64,000 nt of DNA, from positions 1-64,000 of the forward strand of contig CAZOEL010000026.1 of the NCBI GenBank assembly GCA_964578835.1, written 5' to 3'. A program made the position numbers and the translations under genes. Position 1 is the stretch's first letter, and each line of letters opens with the position of its first letter. The DNA comes from CAZOEL01 sp964578835 (GTDB lineage Bacteria > Desulfobacterota > Syntrophobacteria > Syntrophobacterales > Syntrophobacteraceae). The notes below the pieces were generated by a model that worked only from the letters and a program-made list of their open reading frames with translations, was not told the DNA's origin and searched no databases. Positions 60,926 through 64,000 of the stretch are shown here, in pieces.

Positions 60926-63226
60926 ATGGAAGATCTTCTGCGCGCCTACCGCACATACCAGAAGATGATGCTCTATCCCCACCTGATCGATGAAATCAGA
61001 GGTCTTTTTCTGGTCGCTCTCACGGAGAAAGGCGTTGCTACGCCGGAAAGCATCAGAGAAGAAGCGCAGAAGATTCTCCTCTCCGACGGTCTGCCCGCCG
61101 ATGAGGAGAACATCAGGCAGTACGGGGGCTCTTTAATCGATCTCCATTTTGTCCGCTGCTTCAGGCAGGATGAAATAGAGAGCTACATCAACCTTGCGCG
61201 TAAAAAGGAAGCCTTCGAAGAGCTGAACAGAGTCGTGAACACCGAAGACGCGACGCCCGGGCAGATCCGAAGAGCGCTTAAAGAATTCACGAACATTCCT
61301 CAAGGAAGCCTCTTCCTTTCTCCCGATGAGTCCGAAGGAGTCCGGGTTGCCCTAATCAACCATTTCATCACCAATCTGGTTCCGTTCATCAGCATTGCAA
61401 AGCACCACCTCACGGTCCGCGATATTGACGAAGTGCTGAGCAATACCGTTTCCACCCCCCGTCGGACGGGCAGAATCGGCGGCAAGGCGGCAGGAATGAT
61501 CCTGGCCTACAAAGCCCTCCTGCCAAGGCTCGGAGAGCGGGACCCACAGCTGGAAAAATTTCTAGTCATACCGGAATCCTATTATTTCGAATCCGGAATA
61601 ACTTCCGATTTTATCGATTACAACCGCTTCTACTATTTTCACAGCCAAAAATACAAAACGAGAGAGCTCATCGAAGAGGGTTACGCCAAGCTGGCCCCCG
61701 TGCTCGAGAAGGCGTCCTTTCCACCCGATGTCATGGCTTCCTTTCGGACCTTTCTGGCGGAAATAGGCGAGCATCCCTTGATTCTTCGATCCTCGAGCCT
61801 CCTCGAGGACAACATCGGCTACACCTTCTCCGGCAAATATGAATCGGTTTTCCTCGCCAACCAAGGAGATATCGAAGGAAGGCTCGCCTCGTTCGTATGG
61901 GGCCTCAAGCGCGTGCTCATGAGCACGTTCAGCCCGGCCGCCATTCTATACCGACGAGACCACAATCTGCTCGACTTCGATGAAAGGATGGGCATTCTCG
62001 TACAGAAAGTCGTCGGCCGTCGCTTCGGCGACTATTTCTTTCCCTTTGCCGCAGGAGTGGCTTTTTCCAGAAACGAATATGCGTGGACCCCTCGCATCAA
62101 AAGAGAGGAAGGTCTTGTGCGGCTCGTCCTGGGGCTTGGAACGCGAGCCGTAGAGAGGGTAGAGATGGATTACCCGCGCATGATCGCTCTCAGTCACCCA
62201 ACGCTCAGGCCCGAAGTCTCCATGGTGCAGGTCAAGAAATACTCGCAGAAGATCGTGGACGTATTGAACCTCGAGACCGGCAAAGTTGAGGCTATCCCCT
62301 ACGTCGATCTCTTCGAGAGAATCGATCACCCCGACCTGCCGCAGGCTCTCTCCACCATGGAAGAAGGCGGCTACCTCTCGCCTCCGCTCTTCACGGGGCA
62401 GGAGATCAATCTTGCCCGAAGCTGCGTCACTTTCGATAATTTCCTCGCCAAAACGCCTTTCACTTCGCTGATGAAAGAAATACTCCAAAAGCTCGAAGCG
62501 GCCTATGGCCGTCCAGTGGAAGTGGAATTCGCCTGGGACGATGAAAGGCTTTATCTGCTTCAATGCCGCTCTCTTGCGGTGCGCCGGCAGGTGGAGAAGG
62601 TAGCCGTGCCGGGCGACATCCCAAACGATCTGATCCTTTTCACCAACAACCGGAGCGTAGCCAACAGCATCACTAAAGATATCGAGTTCGTCGTTTATGT
62701 CGATCCCAAAGCCTACTCGCAGTTGTCGGAGCTACAGGAGAGAAGCGCGGTCGGACGAGTGGTGGGAAAAATCAATGTGGCGCTGGAAGAGAGGCGTTAC
62801 GCGCTCCTGGGACCCGCCCGCTGGGGAAGCAACGATATCAAATTCGGAGTCAAGGTCGGCTATGACGATATAAACCACACGCTGGCGCTGGGAGAAATCG
62901 CTTTTGAAGAGGCCGGAGTGACGCCGGAAGTCTCTTATGGCACGCACTTTTTCAACGACCTCGTCGAAGCCCGGATCGTACCACTGGCCCTCTACCCGGA
63001 TCAGCAGGAGACGGTCTTCAGGGAGGATTTTCTGATTCAAGCCCCCAATCTGCTCACTTCCCTGGCGCCAGACGCCACGCGATATGCTTCGGTCGTGCGC
63101 GTGATCCACATACCCTCCGTTATGGGCGGCCGCATGCTGCAGATCTACCAGGATGGAATCAATCAGAAGGGAATCGGTTTTTTCGATTTTCCGGAAAATA
63201 GCGAGGGCGGGCCAAAAGGCCGATAA
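60926..63226 (+). CDS. PEP synthase/PPDK N-terminal ATP-grasp protein
   Basis: This 766-aa protein has a novel-looking N-terminal region (about 1-180) and then a pyruvate phosphate dikinase/PEP synthase ATP-binding domain (IGGKAAGMILAYKAL, LILRSSSLLEDNIGYTFSGK, YESVFLANQGD, WDDERLYLLQCRSLA). The phospho-histidine and PEP/pyruvate-binding domains of a full enzyme are absent; the last 180 residues are of another type. It may phosphorylate an unknown substrate in an ATP-grasp reaction. The ATG at 60926 directly follows an in-frame GTG; GGGGG lies upstream. Confidence 0.82.
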   Translation: MEDLLRAYRTYQKMMLYPHLIDEIRGLFLVALTEKGVATPESIREEAQKILLSDGLPADEENIRQYGGSLIDLHFVRCFRQDEIESYINLARKKEAFEELNRVVNTEDATPGQIRRALKEFTNIPQGSLFLSPDESEGVRVALINHFITNLVPFISIAKHHLTVRDIDEVLSNTVSTPRRTGRIGGKAAGMILAYKALLPRLGERDPQLEKFLVIPESYYFESGITSDFIDYNRFYYFHSQKYKTRELIEEGYAKLAPVLEKASFPPDVMASFRTFLAEIGEHPLILRSSSLLEDNIGYTFSGKYESVFLANQGDIEGRLASFVWGLKRVLMSTFSPAAILYRRDHNLLDFDERMGILVQKVVGRRFGDYFFPFAAGVAFSRNEYAWTPRIKREEGLVRLVLGLGTRAVERVEMDYPRMIALSHPTLRPEVSMVQVKKYSQKIVDVLNLETGKVEAIPYVDLFERIDHPDLPQALSTMEEGGYLSPPLFTGQEINLARSCVTFDNFLAKTPFTSLMKEILQKLEAAYGRPVEVEFAWDDERLYLLQCRSLAVRRQVEKVAVPGDIPNDLILFTNNRSVANSITKDIEFVVYVDPKAYSQLSELQERSAVGRVVGKINVALEERRYALLGPARWGSNDIKFGVKVGYDDINHTLALGEIAFEEAGVTPEVSYGTHFFNDLVEARIVPLALYPDQQETVFREDFLIQAPNLLTSLAPDATRYASVVRVIHIPSVMGGRMLQIYQDGINQKGIGFFDFPENSEGGPKGR

Positions 63227-63233
63227 GAAAACC

Positions 63234-63274
63234 GGTGTTTGCGGGCTTATTGCGCACACGGGCCCACAAACACC
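63234..63274 (-). terminator. Hairpin between convergent genes
   Basis: GGTGTTTGCGGGC (63234-63246) pairs with GCCCACAAACACC (63262-63274) with one mismatch. On the minus strand it is followed by GGTTTTCTTA, so it most likely ends serC transcription, and may work in both directions. Confidence 0.6.
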
Positions 63275-63288
63275 AGAAATAGAACTAT

Positions 63289-64000
63289 CTAGCCGTTCTT
63301 TTTGACAAAATCTTTCATGAAAGCCACTAAAGCTTCAACTCCGGCAAGAGGCACGGCGTTGTAGATGGAGGCTCTGCAGCCGCCTACGGACCTGTGTCCC
63401 TTCAAGCCGCCAAGGCCCTGCGCAAGCGCTTCGCTGATGAATTTCGCTTCGAGCTCGGGAACCGCCAACCGGAAGGTGACGTTCATGAGAGAGCGGGAAT
63501 CAGCTTCGGCCGTGCCGCGATAGAAAGCCTCGCTATCCATGTAACCGTAGAGCAGGTCGGCTTTCTTTCTGTTCATGGCTTCCATCTTGTCCAGACCGCC
63601 GACGGTTTCCTCGATCCACTTCGCAACCAACTGGACCACGTAGATGGCGAAGCAGGGAGGCGTGTTGTACATGGACTTCTTGCTGCTGTAGGTGTCGTAC
63701 TTCAGCATGTTCGGAAGATCTTTGGGAACCCGGCTCAACATGTCCTTGCGAATGATGACCACGGTGACTCCTGCGGGTCCGGCGTTCTTCTGGGCGCCGG
63801 CGTAAATCAGCCCGAAGGGAGCGGGATCGAATTTCCGGCTCAGAAAGTCGGAAGACATGTCGCAGACAATGGGCACGCCTTTGCTGTTGGGAAACTCCTG
63901 CCACTGGGTGCCGCGGATCGTGTTGTTCGAGGTGAGGTGAAGGTACGCTGCATCGGGATCGACATCGATATTCTTGGGAATATAGGTGAATTCTTTGTCT
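63289..64000 (-). CDS. serC: Phosphoserine aminotransferase, 3' part (runs off window)
   Basis: The last 236 codons of SerC are present, with the N-terminal part beyond 64000. Visible motifs are HLTSNNTIRGTQW, IVCDMSSDFLSR, the PLP-lysine segment IYAGAQKNAGPAG, and the substrate-binding GLKGHRSVGGCRASIYNA. The enzyme converts 3-phosphohydroxypyruvate and glutamate to phosphoserine and 2-oxoglutarate in serine synthesis. A hairpin terminator lies 15 nt past the stop. Confidence 0.95.
   Translation of the reverse strand, partial: DKEFTYIPKNIDVDPDAAYLHLTSNNTIRGTQWQEFPNSKGVPIVCDMSSDFLSRKFDPAPFGLIYAGAQKNAGPAGVTVVIIRKDMLSRVPKDLPNMLKYDTYSSKKSMYNTPPCFAIYVVQLVAKWIEETVGGLDKMEAMNRKKADLLYGYMDSEAFYRGTAEADSRSLMNVTFRLAVPELEAKFISEALAQGLGGLKGHRSVGGCRASIYNAVPLAGVEALVAFMKDFVKKNG

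Overview
The window looks like chromosome of an anaerobic Desulfobacterota (former Deltaproteobacteria) bacterium, most likely a sulfate reducer or syntroph of the Syntrophobacteria type. The evidence is a seven-gene heterodisulfide-reductase (Hdr)/MvhD/FrhB electron-transfer operon, an orange-protein-like cluster of NifX, MinD-ferredoxin and Mrp proteins typical of anaerobes, sigma-54 promoters with an NtrC-type regulator, and many flavin and iron-sulfur proteins. No rRNA or tRNA gene was recognised. The genus is not resolved.

Region 1 (1-16300) is a redox module. A minus-strand operon (10317 to 132) encodes a small cysteine protein, an HdrA with an inserted GltD-like NAD(P)H domain, MvhD, an FrhB/FdhB-like protein, a double HdrA with a complete CheY-like receiver domain embedded in it, HdrC and HdrB. 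Divergent to it lie a histidine kinase with an N-terminal Rossmann domain and an NtrC-type sigma-54 activator. A good sigma-54 promoter (10438-10453, minus) faces the hdr operon, and an inverted repeat that could bind the activator lies about 170 bp upstream of it. The activator's receiver and the receiver inside HdrA are clearly similar, so one kinase could control both the synthesis and the activity of the complex. An iron alcohol dehydrogenase overlapping a second histidine kinase follows.

Region 2 (16380-39213) is dominated by minus-strand transport genes: a PhnD-like lipoprotein, a ZraP/CnrX-like protein and a MOT1-type molybdate/sulfate permease, and then a long envelope-stress/efflux series. 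In transcription order the series is ECF sigma, zinc anti-sigma, FtsX permease, ABC ATPase, thioredoxin-fold protein, FtsX permease, Spy-like protein, MacA-like adaptor, ABC ATPase, two FtsX permeases, a small secreted protein, ChrA, and an RND pump with adaptor and outer-membrane factor. An IS630-family element sits exactly between chrA and the RND permease gene.

Region 3 (39214-48285) begins with decayed sequence: a short-chain dehydrogenase remnant split by an inverted-repeat element. It continues with NfeD, a sigma-54-preceded zinc-ribbon protein, a cytochrome b5-like protein, and a nine-gene minus-strand cluster (47643-41987) of three NifX-like proteins, two ferredoxin-containing MinD ATPases, an Mrp ATPase, a NifU-like scaffold, a degenerate receiver and a DsrE-like protein. 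It resembles the orange-protein (ORP) system of Desulfovibrio with additions.

Region 4 (48000-64000) has an FMN riboswitch and ribB, a giant AsmA/DUF748 protein, a 469-bp element with 67-bp inverted ends, an SNF2-type helicase, an HD-domain protein, glutamate dehydrogenase, an orphan PPDK/PEP-synthase N-terminal protein and the 3' part of serC running off the right edge. Hairpin repeats of one family occur at both 1-55 and 52745-52940.
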